A DNA stretch of 64,000 bases from CAYNRE01 sp964399535 (GTDB lineage: Bacteria; Planctomycetota; Planctomycetia; Pirellulales; CAYNRE01): NCBI GenBank assembly GCA_964399535.1, contig CAYNRE010000055.1, positions 248,001-312,000 of the forward strand, given 5' to 3'. The notes beneath the pieces were generated by a model that worked only from the letters and a program-made list of their open reading frames with translations, made no database searches and was not told the origin of the DNA. How positions within the stretch are numbered: the stretch's first letter is position 1; each line of letters opens with the position of its first letter. Position numbers and translations under genes: made by a program. Positions 52,135-61,846 of this stretch are shown one piece after another.

Positions 52135-53757
52135 ATGCACGAACTAGAACTACAGGTGCGTCGGGCTCGCCGTCGGCTGACGGTCGAGCGGTTTCTGCGA
52201 GCCGCGGTGTGGTGCCTGACGGTTGGTCTGAGCCTGGCGCTGGGCCTGGTGCTGCTCGACAAGTTTCGCCCGCTGGGCCTGGACCCCCGGATCTGGCCGG
52301 TGGCCGGCGCAGGCATGGGCTGCCTGGTGGCGCTCGTCTGGGCCCTGGCCCGCCGCGCCACGGCGGTCGACGCCGCCTGTGAAATCGACCGCCGCTTTGG
52401 TCTGCGGGAGCGGGTTTCCAGCGTGCTCTTGTTGTCGGAAGCCGATCGCCAGTCGCCCGCCGGACAGGCGTTAGCAGCCGACGCTGCCCAGCGCGTGGCT
52501 CGGGTCGAAGTCCCCGAAATGTTTCGAGTCAGCGTGCCGCGCTGGTCGTGGCTGCCGCTGGTTCCGGCCGCCGGGGTGCTGATCGTGGCCACCATGCTTC
52601 AGCCCAGCCAGCCTGCGCGGGCCTCGGTGCAGCTGCGCCCAGCCGGCGAGCAGGTCAAGAAATCGACCGACAAGCTGCGCGAGAAGTTGGCCGAGCGACG
52701 CAAGCAACTCGACCGCGCGGGCTTGAAAGACGCCGAAGAGCTGGTCACCAAACTCGAGCAAGGGACGGCCGAGCTTTCCAAGCAGAACGAGCTCGATCGC
52801 AAGCAAACCTTGGTCAAGTTGAATAACCTGGCCCAAGATCTGGCCCGGCGGCGCGAGCAGTTGGGGGGCGCCGAACGGCTGCGTCAGCAACTCAACCAGA
52901 TGCGGGGGTTCGAGCGGGGACCGGCCGACCGGTTGAGCCAAGCCATGCGTCAGGGGGATTACCGCCAGGCGTTGCGCGAGCTCGACAAACTCAAGGAACA
53001 ACTCGAAAAGGGGCAACTCGACGAGGCGTCGAAATCGCAACTGGCCAAACAGGTCGAACAGCTTGCCGAGAAACTGAATCAACTCGCCGAGGCCGAAAAG
53101 AAGCAGCGGCAAGAACTTGAGCAGGCGATTGCCCAAAAGCGGTCCGAGGGTAAGAACGACGAGGCCGACGATCTGCAAAAACAGCTCGAGCGGCTTTCCG
53201 AGCGGCAGCGCCAGGCGGGCCAGTTCGAGAAGATGGCCTCGCAGTTGAGCGAGATGAAAAAGAGCCTGGAACAGGGCAAAACGGCCGAGGCCACGGCCCA
53301 GCTCGACGCGATGCGGACGGAAATGGCCAACCTGGCCCAGCAGCTCGAGGAGCTGGAAATGCTCGAGGGGGCCCTCGACGAGTTGGCCGAGGCCAAAGAG
53401 TCGATGGCCTGCAGTGAGTGCGAGGGAGAGGGTTGCGCCGCCTGCCGTGGCCGGGCCCACCGCATGGGCCAAGGACGGGGCACCGGCGAAGGTCGTGGCG
53501 AGGGGGACCGTCCGGAAGAACGCACCGATACCGGCCAGTACGATACCCGGGTGCGGCAAAAACTGGGGCGGGGGGCCTCGGTCGTGACGGGCCTGGTCGA
53601 GGGGCCCAACGTGAAGGGTCAGGTTCAGGCCGAAATCGCCGCCGAATTCGAGGCGGCCCAGGCCAGTCCTACCGATCCCCTTACCGATCAGCCGCTGCCG
53701 GCCGACGTACGTGAACACGCCCGCAGTTATTTCGAATCGCTCCGCCGGGGCGAGTGA
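52135..53757 (+). CDS. membrane-anchored coiled-coil protein, DUF4175-like N-terminus
   Basis: 540 residues from the ATG at 52135. Two TM helices (about 25-47 and 57-77) and a third at about 145-160 frame a small domain with E-I-D-R-R-F-G-L-R-E-R-V-S-S, similar to DUF4175. From 175 to 430 it is an unbroken Gln/Glu/Lys/Leu-rich coiled coil. Then comes a zinc-finger-like cluster C-S-E-C-E-G-E-G-C-A-A-C, of the DnaJ CxxCxGxG type, a Gly-rich linker and a short conserved end (V-R-E-H-A-R-S-Y-F-E-S-L). Relatives sit in MoxR/DUF58/VWA clusters in planctomycetes, which are absent here. Followed by the MORN gene with GTGA overlap if that gene starts at 53754. Confidence 0.75.
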   Translation: MHELELQVRRARRRLTVERFLRAAVWCLTVGLSLALGLVLLDKFRPLGLDPRIWPVAGAGMGCLVALVWALARRATAVDAACEIDRRFGLRERVSSVLLLSEADRQSPAGQALAADAAQRVARVEVPEMFRVSVPRWSWLPLVPAAGVLIVATMLQPSQPARASVQLRPAGEQVKKSTDKLREKLAERRKQLDRAGLKDAEELVTKLEQGTAELSKQNELDRKQTLVKLNNLAQDLARRREQLGGAERLRQQLNQMRGFERGPADRLSQAMRQGDYRQALRELDKLKEQLEKGQLDEASKSQLAKQVEQLAEKLNQLAEAEKKQRQELEQAIAQKRSEGKNDEADDLQKQLERLSERQRQAGQFEKMASQLSEMKKSLEQGKTAEATAQLDAMRTEMANLAQQLEELEMLEGALDELAEAKESMACSECEGEGCAACRGRAHRMGQGRGTGEGRGEGDRPEERTDTGQYDTRVRQKLGRGASVVTGLVEGPNVKGQVQAEIAAEFEAAQASPTDPLTDQPLPADVREHARSYFESLRRGE

Positions 53758-53819
53758 ACCTGGGCCGTGCCCGTCGTTGTTCAAAGGCGGCAGGGCGACC
53801 GGCCAGATTCGAGCGACGC

Positions 53820-54938
53820 ATGCGAATGTTGATCTGCCAGGCGGTTTTCCTGTCGGCGACGCTGCTGGCCGCGGCGGCCGAACCCGAAGTTGCCGAAGAA
53901 CGCTTTCCCAGCGGTGAGCTCAAACGCCGCACGCATTACCGCCTGGATGCCGACGGCAACCGCCTGCGCGAGGGCCTGGAGCAACTCTTTTACCCCGGCG
54001 GAAAAGTGGCCCGCGAAGTCACCTATGCCGCGAACCTGAAACACGGGCCCTGGGCCGAGTACTTCGAAGACGGTTCGAAACGCTGCGAGGGCACCTACCT
54101 GAAAGGCCTGCGCGAGGGAGCCGAGGTTCGCTATGCCCGCGATGGCTCGAAGGTGCTGGAAACGCACTACCACCAGGGGCACAAACACGGGCTGAAAATC
54201 GTCTACCGCGGGCCCGATCAGAAATCGCTCGAAGCGAACTACGCCAACGGGCAGCTCGACGGCACGCTTACCGAGTGGTACGCCCCGGACCAGCTGAAAC
54301 GGGTCGAACAATACGCGAGCGGGCAGAAGCACGGCAAGTGCCTGTTCTATCACACCAACGGCCAGGTCGCCACGGAGAGCAACTATCGCCACGGGTTGAA
54401 GCACGGACCCTATCGCCAGTTTACGCCCACGGGCCAACCGTTGGCCGATTTGGCCTATGAGAACGGCCGCTATCACGGACGAATTCGCTTCTGGTACTCC
54501 GACGGCAGCCCCCGCAGCGATGGCACTTATGTCAGCGGCAAACGCCAGGGCCAGTATCGCGAGTGGTTTCGCGACACGCCCAACCAGATCTCACTGGAAA
54601 TGAACTTCGAGATGGAGCAGGCCGACGGCCTGCAAGTTTATTGGCACGCCAATGGCGAAAAGCATCTCGAGGTGAACTACGTGGCCGGCCAGCGGAGCGG
54701 CCCCTGGAAGGAGTGGTACCCCAACGGCCAGCTACGGGCCGAGGGCCGCTACGTGGAGAACCGGCCCGAGGGTGAGCTGCGGTTCTGGTACGAGAACGGC
54801 CAGCCCTGGGCCGTGCAGCACTATGAAAAGGGGGAGAAGCACGGCCTGTGGACCGAGTGGAACGAAAACCGCGAGCTGGTGTCTGAGGTGCAATACGACC
54901 GCGGACTGCCGATGCGCAAATCGGCCGCGGCGCGGTAG
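53820..54938 (+). CDS. exported MORN_2-repeat protein
   Basis: 372 residues from the ATG at 53820, which gives a signal peptide (M-R-M-L-I-C-Q-A-V-F-L-S-A); a GTG at 53754 overlapping the previous stop is an alternative. About 14 MORN_2-type repeats of 22-24 residues cover the protein, each like Y-x-x-G-x-x-H-G-x-W-x-x-W-Y-x-x-G-x-x: for example K-H-G-P-W-A-E-Y-F-E-D-G and S-G-P-W-K-E-W-Y-P-N-G. Such repeats form an elongated beta-hairpin solenoid in envelope proteins. Automatic names such as YwqK antitoxin come only from these repeats and do not imply a toxin partner. Confidence 0.9.
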   Translation: MRMLICQAVFLSATLLAAAAEPEVAEERFPSGELKRRTHYRLDADGNRLREGLEQLFYPGGKVAREVTYAANLKHGPWAEYFEDGSKRCEGTYLKGLREGAEVRYARDGSKVLETHYHQGHKHGLKIVYRGPDQKSLEANYANGQLDGTLTEWYAPDQLKRVEQYASGQKHGKCLFYHTNGQVATESNYRHGLKHGPYRQFTPTGQPLADLAYENGRYHGRIRFWYSDGSPRSDGTYVSGKRQGQYREWFRDTPNQISLEMNFEMEQADGLQVYWHANGEKHLEVNYVAGQRSGPWKEWYPNGQLRAEGRYVENRPEGELRFWYENGQPWAVQHYEKGEKHGLWTEWNENRELVSEVQYDRGLPMRKSAAAR

Positions 54939-54968
54939 CCGCGCGAAGATCGTGCCCGCTCGGCCAAC

Positions 54969-55253
54969 TCAGCCGGTTTTCACGCGCTTGGGGATGCTGA
55001 ACGAATAGAGAATCGTGACGGCGCCGCCCGACATCAGGCTCCAGGGCGCCCAGTCCGGGGGAACGATTTCCTGGCGCGGAGCGGCGTCGCCGCCGGCCAG
55101 ATACGATTCACCACCCGAGCCGCCGCGCGATTTGAGCACCGCCTTGTCGATGGCCAGGCACTCGGCGCCCAGGATGCAGGCGTAGGTTCCAACCGCCAGA
55201 AAGAATGCGCGCCACACGAGTTGTTCGCCTCGCTTCCGCCAGGGGAAGACCAC
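54969..55253 (-). CDS. small two-helix membrane protein
   Basis: 94 residues from a GTG. Helix one is A-F-F-L-A-V-G-T-Y-A-C-I-L-G-A; a polar loop of 40 residues with a Gly-rich stretch follows; helix two is L-M-S-G-G-A-V-T-I-L-Y-S-F. It ends I-P-K-R-V-K-T-G. The loop contains P-P-D-W-A-P-W-S. No family recognised. It is convergent with the MORN gene, 30 bp away. Confidence 0.65.
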   Translation of the reverse strand: MVFPWRKRGEQLVWRAFFLAVGTYACILGAECLAIDKAVLKSRGGSGGESYLAGGDAAPRQEIVPPDWAPWSLMSGGAVTILYSFSIPKRVKTG

Positions 55254-55503
55254 TGCCGCGGGGTCGCCGGCCGGTTGTCCGACTATTCGGCTTCATCGAC
55301 CGGTCGAACCTCGGAAATACAGTATTCGGGCGATTCGGCCGGATGCGCCGACACGACCGCGTAGCCGGGTTTTGCGGGTCGAGAAGCCCAGGCGAAAAAA
55401 CCGGTCCCCGCTTGCGACGCGCAGAACCCCCTACCTATGATCGGGTCGGGAGGGGGGCGGGGTTGGCGGCCAGCCCTCGAATCGTTGGCCGAGGAGCACG
55501 ACC

Positions 55504-56613
55504 ATGTCGGAGAACCACCGCGGGATGTCGACCGCCGGCCTGGTCCGGATGGTTCTTCTCACGCTCGTGGGACTGACCGCGACGCGGGGCGATGCCGCGG
55601 CTCAAACGACCGACCTTAAAGTGCTCGAGCGTTTATTCGCCGACCGCGGGTTGGAACGGGACGGCAATTGGTTTCTGACGGCCGAGGAAACGCTGCTTCG
55701 CTCGCGTTTGGCCCAGTTGCGCACCCTGGAAAAGGCGCTGCAAGACGCCACCAACGAGGCGGATCGGGCCCTGGTCGAGGTCGACGGCCAGCGCGCCCAG
55801 CTCGAGCAGGCCGAGTTGGAACACCAGCGGTTGGCAGCTCAACTGGCCGACCGGTCGCTGCCGGTTCGACAATACAACCAGGTGGTGCGCGAATTGAACC
55901 TGAGGACCGAGACCATCAACCGGCTGCGGCCTATTTTCGCCGGCAAGAGTGGGCTCTGGGATCATGCCCCCTTGCGATCGGCCTTGAGCCGCCTGAGCGC
56001 CGCGCAGACGGAACTCTGGGCGGCGCTCGTCTTTATTCGCCATGGCTGCACCGCGATCGAGATTCCGTATCGGGCCCTGGCCGAGGATACCCAAGTAACC
56101 AACGCTTTGGCCGAGTGGGGTGGTAAGTACAAGCTCGGCCCGGCTCGATCCTACGAGCGCGAACTGAAAAAGCTGCCTCGACTGGAAAAGATCGTCTTTA
56201 CGCCAGATCTGCCCAGTTATCGCGAAGAAGGCTTGCAACGGGTGGGGGCGATTCTTCAAGAGCGGTTGCCAGTCGTGGTGGCGATTGCGTCCAGTGACGA
56301 GCACACGATCGTTCCCGAGCAACTGCTGCGGTCGGCCGGCATTCCGATTCCCGACGAGGCCCGCCAGGTCACAGTCGAAGCAGGCAACAGTCGGCGGCTA
56401 GAGGGCCGGGTCGTGACGCTGCCGGCGCTGCGGATCGGTACCGTCCTGCTCGATCCCTTCGAGGTAATTGCGCTGGGGGAGTCGGGCTACGATCTGGGAT
56501 TTCGGCTGGGGCGCCGCGCGCTGGCCAAGTGGAAGGTGGAACTCGATGAGCCCCGTCAACGGCTCAAGCTCGTACCCCACGACCCGGCATCGGAACCACC
56601 GGCCGTTGAATAG
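55504..56613 (+). CDS. exported coiled-coil protein with degenerate retropepsin-like domain
   Basis: 369 residues. The signal region is L-V-R-M-V-L-L-T-L-V-G-L-T-A; an internal ATG at 55525 could be used. Residues 60-150 are a coiled coil with L-R-T-L-E-K-A-L-Q. The C-terminal 130 residues follow the secreted retropepsin (gag-asp) pattern in its second half: V-T-L-P-A-L-R-I-G-T-V-L-L-D-P-F-E-V-I and Y-D-L-G-F-R-L-G-R-R-A-L-A-K-W-K-V-E-L-D (read as two pieces). The usual D-T-G-A active site is replaced by A-S-S-D-E-H-T-I-V. It is probably a non-catalytic relative. The fold call is inferred by eye. Confidence 0.65.
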   Translation: MSENHRGMSTAGLVRMVLLTLVGLTATRGDAAAQTTDLKVLERLFADRGLERDGNWFLTAEETLLRSRLAQLRTLEKALQDATNEADRALVEVDGQRAQLEQAELEHQRLAAQLADRSLPVRQYNQVVRELNLRTETINRLRPIFAGKSGLWDHAPLRSALSRLSAAQTELWAALVFIRHGCTAIEIPYRALAEDTQVTNALAEWGGKYKLGPARSYERELKKLPRLEKIVFTPDLPSYREEGLQRVGAILQERLPVVVAIASSDEHTIVPEQLLRSAGIPIPDEARQVTVEAGNSRRLEGRVVTLPALRIGTVLLDPFEVIALGESGYDLGFRLGRRALAKWKVELDEPRQRLKLVPHDPASEPPAVE

Positions 56614-57026
56614 CCTCCGGCGGCCGGCCCGCCAGCAGCGCCGGAAAACCTGGCGGCGAATACCGCCGCGAGTCGGGGGCCGCGACCCGCAAATCGCAGG
56701 GGAGTTTTCTCGCTCGCCTGCACGAACCACGCCCCCCCTCTGTCGGATGGTTTGGTCGACGCGCTCGGCGGACCCTTTCTGGTCTTGTCAGCTGTCCACG
56801 GTTGGTTTCCCCTCTGGTGGCGGCAGTCCGCCAGGGTGTTTGCAGCGGCGTGCCGAACGGCGCCAATGGCGGTGAGCGCATTTACTTAGTAGGCCAACGA
56901 TGTCGCTGGAAGCGATCGTAAGCGGGGTGTATTGGATAACGGTCCTCCGGCCGGGCGGAGAAAAAAGTGTCTGATTCCTGACCGGGCGGGTGGGCACCGA
57001 GTCATCCGATTGGGAAAGGTGAACCG
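56614..57026. other. intergenic stretch without a supported gene
   Basis: Only short GC-driven frames. A 6-bp hairpin, TGGCGG-CAGT-CCGCCA, lies near 56818-56833. The promoter of the PAS-GAF-receiver gene is expected at the right end. Confidence 0.4.
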
Positions 57027-58982
57027 ATGGTAGTAACAGCGGCAAGCCGGGCAGGCGACACCTGGCGGGCCGTGGCGGAGCGAGCGGGGCTGCCCGTCGA
57101 GCCGCCTGCTGCTGGGCGAACGAAGTACGTTGCGCTGCGCGGGGGTCCCGTGAAACTGAGCCAGGCGGTTACCGACATCCGTGTTGTTCCGCTGGGAGAC
57201 GAGTCCTATAATTTCAGTGGTTTCCCGCACTTTTTGGTCTTAGGCAGCTCGAGCGGAGGCGATCGCTTGAACGCCAAGCCGAAAATCCTCTTGATTTCCG
57301 CCGCTCCCGAGCGCGACCGCGCGCTCGAAGAGGAGCTGAGCTCGCGGTACGAAGTGGTGGCGGTGCCCACCATGCTGCGGGCCTTGGCCTGTCTGTCCCG
57401 CGAGCGGTTCGCGGCTGTCCATGTCGACTCGGCCTTGCTGCAGCAAGCCTTCGAAGTCGGCAAGTTGCTGGAGAACGAGCGAATTCTGGAGAGCATGCCC
57501 GACGGGCTGGCGCTGCTCGACGCCGACAATACGATCGTCTGGGGCAACGGCCGGCTGAAGCAGTGGAGTTCGCGGGAAACGGTCGTTGGTTCGAACTTCT
57601 ACAATGTGCTGGGCAGCCCCGAGATTCTCGGGCCCGACTATTGCCCGTTCCATTCGGCGCTGCTTTCGGGCAGCCCCAGCTTTTCCACCCTCCGCTCGCA
57701 CGACAACCGCTACTTCCACGTTCACGCGGTGCCCTTCCGCGAACGCGAGGGGTCTCCGCGGCACCTGATCGTAACGGTCCGCGACGTGACGACGGAAACC
57801 TTGCAGCAGCAGAAGCTCAAGGCGATTCACGAGGCTGGCATGGAGCTGGCCGACCTGAAGCCCGACGAGCTCTCGCACATGACGGTCGCCGAGCGGATCG
57901 AGTTGCTCAAGTCGAACATTTTGCACTACACGAAGGACCTGCTGAATTTCGACGTGGTCGAAATTCGCCTGCTGGACGCGGAAACTGCGCGGCTCGAGCC
58001 GTTGTTGGCCGTGGGCATCGAGCCCGAGGCGGCCCAGCGCGATTTGATCGCCTCGCCGCAGAACAACGGCGTGACCGGCTACGTGGCTTCGACCGGCAAG
58101 AGCTATCTCTGCGAGGACACCACCAAGGACCCGCTCTACATCACCGGCTGCAAAGGGGCCAAGAGCTCGCTAACCGTGCCGCTGATGTTGCACGACGAGG
58201 TGATCGGCACCTTTAACGTGGAAAGCCCCGAGCCGCGGGCGTTCACCGAGAGCGACCTGCAATTTCTGGAAATCTTCACCCGCGACGTGGCGGCGGCGCT
58301 CAACACGCTGGAGTTGTTGGTCGCCGAGAAAGCAGGCACGGCCGCCGCGAGCGTCGAGGCGATTCACAGCGCCGTGGCCCTGCCGGTCGACGACATTCTG
58401 AACGATGCCGTGAACCTGATGGAACGCTACACCGGGCACGAGCCCGAAGTGGCTCAGCGGCTGCAGCGCATCTTGCGCAATGCCCGCGAGGTGAAGCAGT
58501 TGATTCAAAAGGTGGGCCAGAAGATGGCCCCCAGCCAGGCGCATCCGGCCCCCGTGGCCGAAGACCAGCAGCCGCAACTGCGCGGCCGCCAGGTCTTGGT
58601 GGCCGATGCCGATGAATCGGTCCGCAGCGCGGCCCACGCCCTCTTGGAGCGCTACGGCTGCGTGGTCGAAACGGCCCACGACGGCGAAGAGGCCCTGTGC
58701 ATGGTGCGCAACATGCAGCGCCACCAGGGTTACGACGTAATCATCGCCGACATCCGGCTGCCCGACATGAGCGGCTACCAGTTCATGTGCAAACTGCAGG
58801 AAATTCTGGACCATGTGCCCTTGGTGCTGATGACCGGCTTCGGATACGACCCGGGGCATTCGATCGTCAAGGCTCGGCAGGCCGGCCTGCGGGCTTTGCT
58901 CTACAAGCCCTTCCGCCTGGACCAGTTGCTGGAAAAGGTGGAAATGGTGCTCGAAGCGCCGCGTGAGGTGGGACAGGCCTGA
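57027..58982 (+). CDS. PAS-GAF-receiver signalling protein without kinase domain
   Basis: 651 residues from the ATG at 57027 (AAAGGTGA upstream). A TTG at 57267 with GGAGG upstream is a credible alternative, removing 80 unconvincing residues. Order from there: pseudo-receiver (K-P-K-I-L-L-I-S to V-H-V-D-S), PAS (R-I-L-E-S-M-P-D-G-L-A-L-L-D), GAF (L-D-A-E-T-A-R-L-E-P-L and S-S-L-T-V-P-L), a helical dimerisation-like region, then a normal receiver with phospho-acceptor Asp575 (I-I-A-D-I-R-L-P-D-M-S-G) and Lys in L-Y-K-P-F-R. No HATPase and no output domain follow. It should integrate small-ligand sensing with phosphotransfer from another kinase. Confidence 0.87.
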   Translation: MVVTAASRAGDTWRAVAERAGLPVEPPAAGRTKYVALRGGPVKLSQAVTDIRVVPLGDESYNFSGFPHFLVLGSSSGGDRLNAKPKILLISAAPERDRALEEELSSRYEVVAVPTMLRALACLSRERFAAVHVDSALLQQAFEVGKLLENERILESMPDGLALLDADNTIVWGNGRLKQWSSRETVVGSNFYNVLGSPEILGPDYCPFHSALLSGSPSFSTLRSHDNRYFHVHAVPFREREGSPRHLIVTVRDVTTETLQQQKLKAIHEAGMELADLKPDELSHMTVAERIELLKSNILHYTKDLLNFDVVEIRLLDAETARLEPLLAVGIEPEAAQRDLIASPQNNGVTGYVASTGKSYLCEDTTKDPLYITGCKGAKSSLTVPLMLHDEVIGTFNVESPEPRAFTESDLQFLEIFTRDVAAALNTLELLVAEKAGTAAASVEAIHSAVALPVDDILNDAVNLMERYTGHEPEVAQRLQRILRNAREVKQLIQKVGQKMAPSQAHPAPVAEDQQPQLRGRQVLVADADESVRSAAHALLERYGCVVETAHDGEEALCMVRNMQRHQGYDVIIADIRLPDMSGYQFMCKLQEILDHVPLVLMTGFGYDPGHSIVKARQAGLRALLYKPFRLDQLLEKVEMVLEAPREVGQA

Positions 58983-59284
58983 TTGGTGCCTCGCGAAACC
59001 CCGCCGCGGCAGCGCTGGCGATGCTAGCGGGACCATGAACTCGGGCGGAGCGCATTGCGGAGACCGGCGCGGCCCGCCACAATTCTCAGCGGAGGGGCTG
59101 ATTTGCCGGTAGGACAGAGTCCGGCAGTTGATCGCGCGAGAGCCGAGGGGCGCCTGGGGAACCAGGCTCGCGTGGCCTAGTTCGACCGACCCCGGATGCA
59201 AGTGCCGACCGACGACTCCAGGACCTCACCCCGTACTCCAGAGAACTGAACCGGGCGCAGCCCGGGAAGTTGTGAGCCCCTGGC
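58983..59284. other. intergenic stretch without a supported gene
   Basis: 302 bases between two plus-strand genes; no hairpin terminator or small gene recognised. Confidence 0.4.
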
Positions 59285-60487
59285 ATGCTGACGGCCGACA
59301 CCATCTTGTTCCTGTTGGCGGCCGGCCTGATCGGGATCGGCCACACGGCCCTCTGGGTGGCGGCCAACAACTTTGTGCATGGCTCGGCCTATCCCTGGAC
59401 GGCGGTGCGCTGCTTCACCTTCTTCGATCATTTGATGACCCTGGCCGGCTGGATTGCCTTGGCCGTCTGGGTCTGGGCCTCGCGAGGAAGCGGAGCGGCG
59501 GCCTGGTCGCTCGCTCCGCCACTGGCGCTGGTCTACGCGGGGGTGTGCCTGGCGGTGGCCCTGGGGCCGGTTTCCGGCTGGCTGGTTCGCTCCTTGCGGT
59601 TTCGCCACGCACCGGTGCTACTGAGCAACCATTCGACGTGGATCGATTTGGCAGAACGGTTGGGGAGCCGCCCGACGGGGCGGGGTTGGGAAACCGTTTG
59701 GATGCACCTGCCCGGGAACCAGGTGTTCCACCTCGAGGTGAACGAGAAGCGGGTGGAGATCCCCCGCTTGCCCGCCGAGTTGGAAGGGATGTCGATTGCG
59801 CATGTTTCCGATCTCCACCTGACCGGCGCGACTTCGATCGATTTCTACCAGGAAGTGATCGGCGAGGTGAACCGCCTGGGGGCCGACTTCAACGTGGTTT
59901 GCGGCGATATCATCGACACGCTGGATTGCCTGGATTGGATCGAACCCATCTTCGGGCCGCTCGATGCGCCGCATGGCAATTACTTTGTGCTGGGCAACCA
60001 CGACCTGCGAACGGGCGATCTGGGGCTAGTGCGCCGCGCCTTGGGTTCGGCGGGGCTTACCGACCTGAGCGGCCGCTGGCTGGTCGAGAACGTGCGCCGC
60101 TACCCGGTGCTGTTGGCGGGGAACGAACTTCCCTATATCGGGCCGGCAGCCGATTTGAGCAACGCCCCGACCACGGTCGAGGGGCACCGGCCGCTGCGGA
60201 TTGTGGTGGCCCACACGCCCGATCAGATGCCCTGGGCCCGGCGGTTCGACGTCGATCTGATGGTGGCCGGTCACATGCACGGCGGACAAATCCGCCTGCC
60301 CAGGATCGGCCCCTTGGTGGCTCCCAGCCGGCAGGGCACGCGCTATGCGGCCGGCGTGTTTCACGAGCCACCGACCGTGCTGCACGTCAGCCGGGGCGTG
60401 TCGGCCATGACGCCGCTGCGCTTCAACTGCCCGCCCGAGATTACCCGGCTGGTGTTGGTGCGTCCCCGCGGCGGCCCCCCTAAATAA
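59285..60487 (+). CDS. membrane-anchored metallophosphoesterase
   Basis: 400 residues. Three N-terminal hydrophobic helices (to about 105) precede a calcineurin-type phosphoesterase domain: S-D-L-H-L-T-G, C-G-D-I-I-D, L-G-N-H-D-L-R, V-V-A-H-T-P-D-Q and G-H-M-H-G-G-Q. All metal ligands (D, H, D, N, H, H, H) are present. Relatives hydrolyse phosphodiesters such as UDP-diacylglucosamine or phospholipids at the membrane, among other substrates. Y-A-A-G-V-F near the end is usual for the YkuE-like group. Transcribed alone. Confidence 0.9.
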   Translation: MLTADTILFLLAAGLIGIGHTALWVAANNFVHGSAYPWTAVRCFTFFDHLMTLAGWIALAVWVWASRGSGAAAWSLAPPLALVYAGVCLAVALGPVSGWLVRSLRFRHAPVLLSNHSTWIDLAERLGSRPTGRGWETVWMHLPGNQVFHLEVNEKRVEIPRLPAELEGMSIAHVSDLHLTGATSIDFYQEVIGEVNRLGADFNVVCGDIIDTLDCLDWIEPIFGPLDAPHGNYFVLGNHDLRTGDLGLVRRALGSAGLTDLSGRWLVENVRRYPVLLAGNELPYIGPAADLSNAPTTVEGHRPLRIVVAHTPDQMPWARRFDVDLMVAGHMHGGQIRLPRIGPLVAPSRQGTRYAAGVFHEPPTVLHVSRGVSAMTPLRFNCPPEITRLVLVRPRGGPPK

Positions 60488-60652
60488 CGAACGAGTACGA
60501 GCTGTGCGATCGAATCAGCCATCGTGGCTTGTTTCAACGAGAGCCAAGCCCAGAGCGAAGCTGCTCGCGGCTCACCGAGCAGCGGCTTACGTTGCCATGC
60601 TCGCGATCGCGTCCGGGTGACAAGGCCGCCTGTTGAAATCTTCAACCGTCGG

Positions 60653-61693
60653 CTAGCCCGACTTGGCCGTGCCCGAGGCGCTGGCCGTTCCGCGCTCGAC
60701 GATTTCGCGGGCCAGGTCGATTGCCGTTCGCTCGCGCCCCGCGCGGATCCACTGACACTCGGGCAAGCTGCGAAACCAGGTCAACTGCCGCTTGGCCAAT
60801 TGCCGGGTGCGGGCCTGAATCTGCTCACGCGTTTCGGCCCAGGTGCGCTGCCCGGCCCGAAACTCGATCAGCTCACGGTAGCCCAGGGCCTGGCTCGCCG
60901 TGCGCCCCAGATGGCGCCCCTCGGCCAGCAGGTGTTCCACTTCGGCCAGCCAGCCGGCCGCCAGCATTTGGTCGACCCGGTCGTCGATGCGCCCGCGCAA
61001 TTCGTTTCGTGGCCAGTCGAGCACAAACACCCGCGGGTGTACCGCCTGGGGCGGATTCTGGAACTGGTTTTGCGATTGGCTGAGGGGCTGCCCGGTGTGG
61101 GCATAGACCTCCAGGGCGCGAATCAAGCGTTTGGTGTCGCGGGGGTGAATTCGGGCGGCGCTGGGGGCGTCGACCTGGCGAAGCCGCTCGTGCAGGGCGA
61201 GGGGGCCGGCCTGCCGGGCCCAATCGGCAAGCTCTCGGCGCAGGTTCCAATCGGGTGGGGGGCCCTCGCTCAGCCCGCGCAAGAGCGCCTTGAGATACAG
61301 CGGGGTTCCACCGACGAAGAGCAGGGTCCGGCCACGGGCCGCGATTTCGGCGGCGGCTGTTTCGGCGGCGGCCAGATACTGGGCAACGCTGAATTCCTGC
61401 TCAGGCTCGACCAGGTCGATCAGGTGGTGGGCCGTCTGCCGGCGCTCGGCCGGCGTGGGCTTGGCCGTTCCCAGGTCGAGTCGACGAAAAACGGCCATCG
61501 AATCGAGGGAGAGGATTTCGGCATTTAACTGCCGGGCCAGCGCCAGCGAAACGGCCGACTTGCCGCTCGCCGTGGCGCCGGTGAGAAACCAGGCCTGGGC
61601 CACCCAGTGGGCCAATTGGGGCTTAGCCCCGGAGGTGGAGAGCCCCTCGGGCCGGGGTGGGGCGGATCGCGGCGATTGCCATTCATTGGCCAT
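60653..61693 (-). CDS. miaA: tRNA dimethylallyltransferase MiaA
   Basis: 346 residues from the ATG at 61693; ATGs at 61699 and upstream are alternatives. The P-loop is L-T-G-A-T-A-S-G-K-S. The tRNA/DMAPP region has L-D-S-M-A-V-F-R-R-L-D-L-G-T-A-K-P-T, then H-H-L-I-D-L-V-E-P, F-V-G-G-T-P-L-Y-L-K-A-L and H-P-R-D-T-K-R-L-I-R-A-L-E-V-Y. Y-R-E-L and R-Q-L-A-K-R-Q-L-T-W-F-R near the end are diagnostic. The canonical D-S-M-Q-V-Y is D-S-M-A-V-F here, a mild variation. It adds the dimethylallyl group to A37 of tRNAs reading U-starting codons. Confidence 0.96.
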   Translation of the reverse strand: MANEWQSPRSAPPRPEGLSTSGAKPQLAHWVAQAWFLTGATASGKSAVSLALARQLNAEILSLDSMAVFRRLDLGTAKPTPAERRQTAHHLIDLVEPEQEFSVAQYLAAAETAAAEIAARGRTLLFVGGTPLYLKALLRGLSEGPPPDWNLRRELADWARQAGPLALHERLRQVDAPSAARIHPRDTKRLIRALEVYAHTGQPLSQSQNQFQNPPQAVHPRVFVLDWPRNELRGRIDDRVDQMLAAGWLAEVEHLLAEGRHLGRTASQALGYRELIEFRAGQRTWAETREQIQARTRQLAKRQLTWFRSLPECQWIRAGRERTAIDLAREIVERGTASASGTAKSG

Positions 61694-61846
61694 CGGCATA
61701 CATTGCCAGTCTTGTCGCCAAAGGGTTGTAGTTTGCCGGTAAACTCGCCCAACCACTGGGTTGGGGGCTGCGCCTGGGCGACCGGTGTGTTTGCGGCGTA
61801 GCGATGCCTATTGTGAATGGCCGGGCAGGCCCAGGGAAGCAGACGC

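Noticed and set aside
53820..54938. YwqK-type antitoxin of a toxin-antitoxin system
   Set aside because: The name rests only on MORN_2 repeats. The protein has a signal peptide and no toxin gene beside it.
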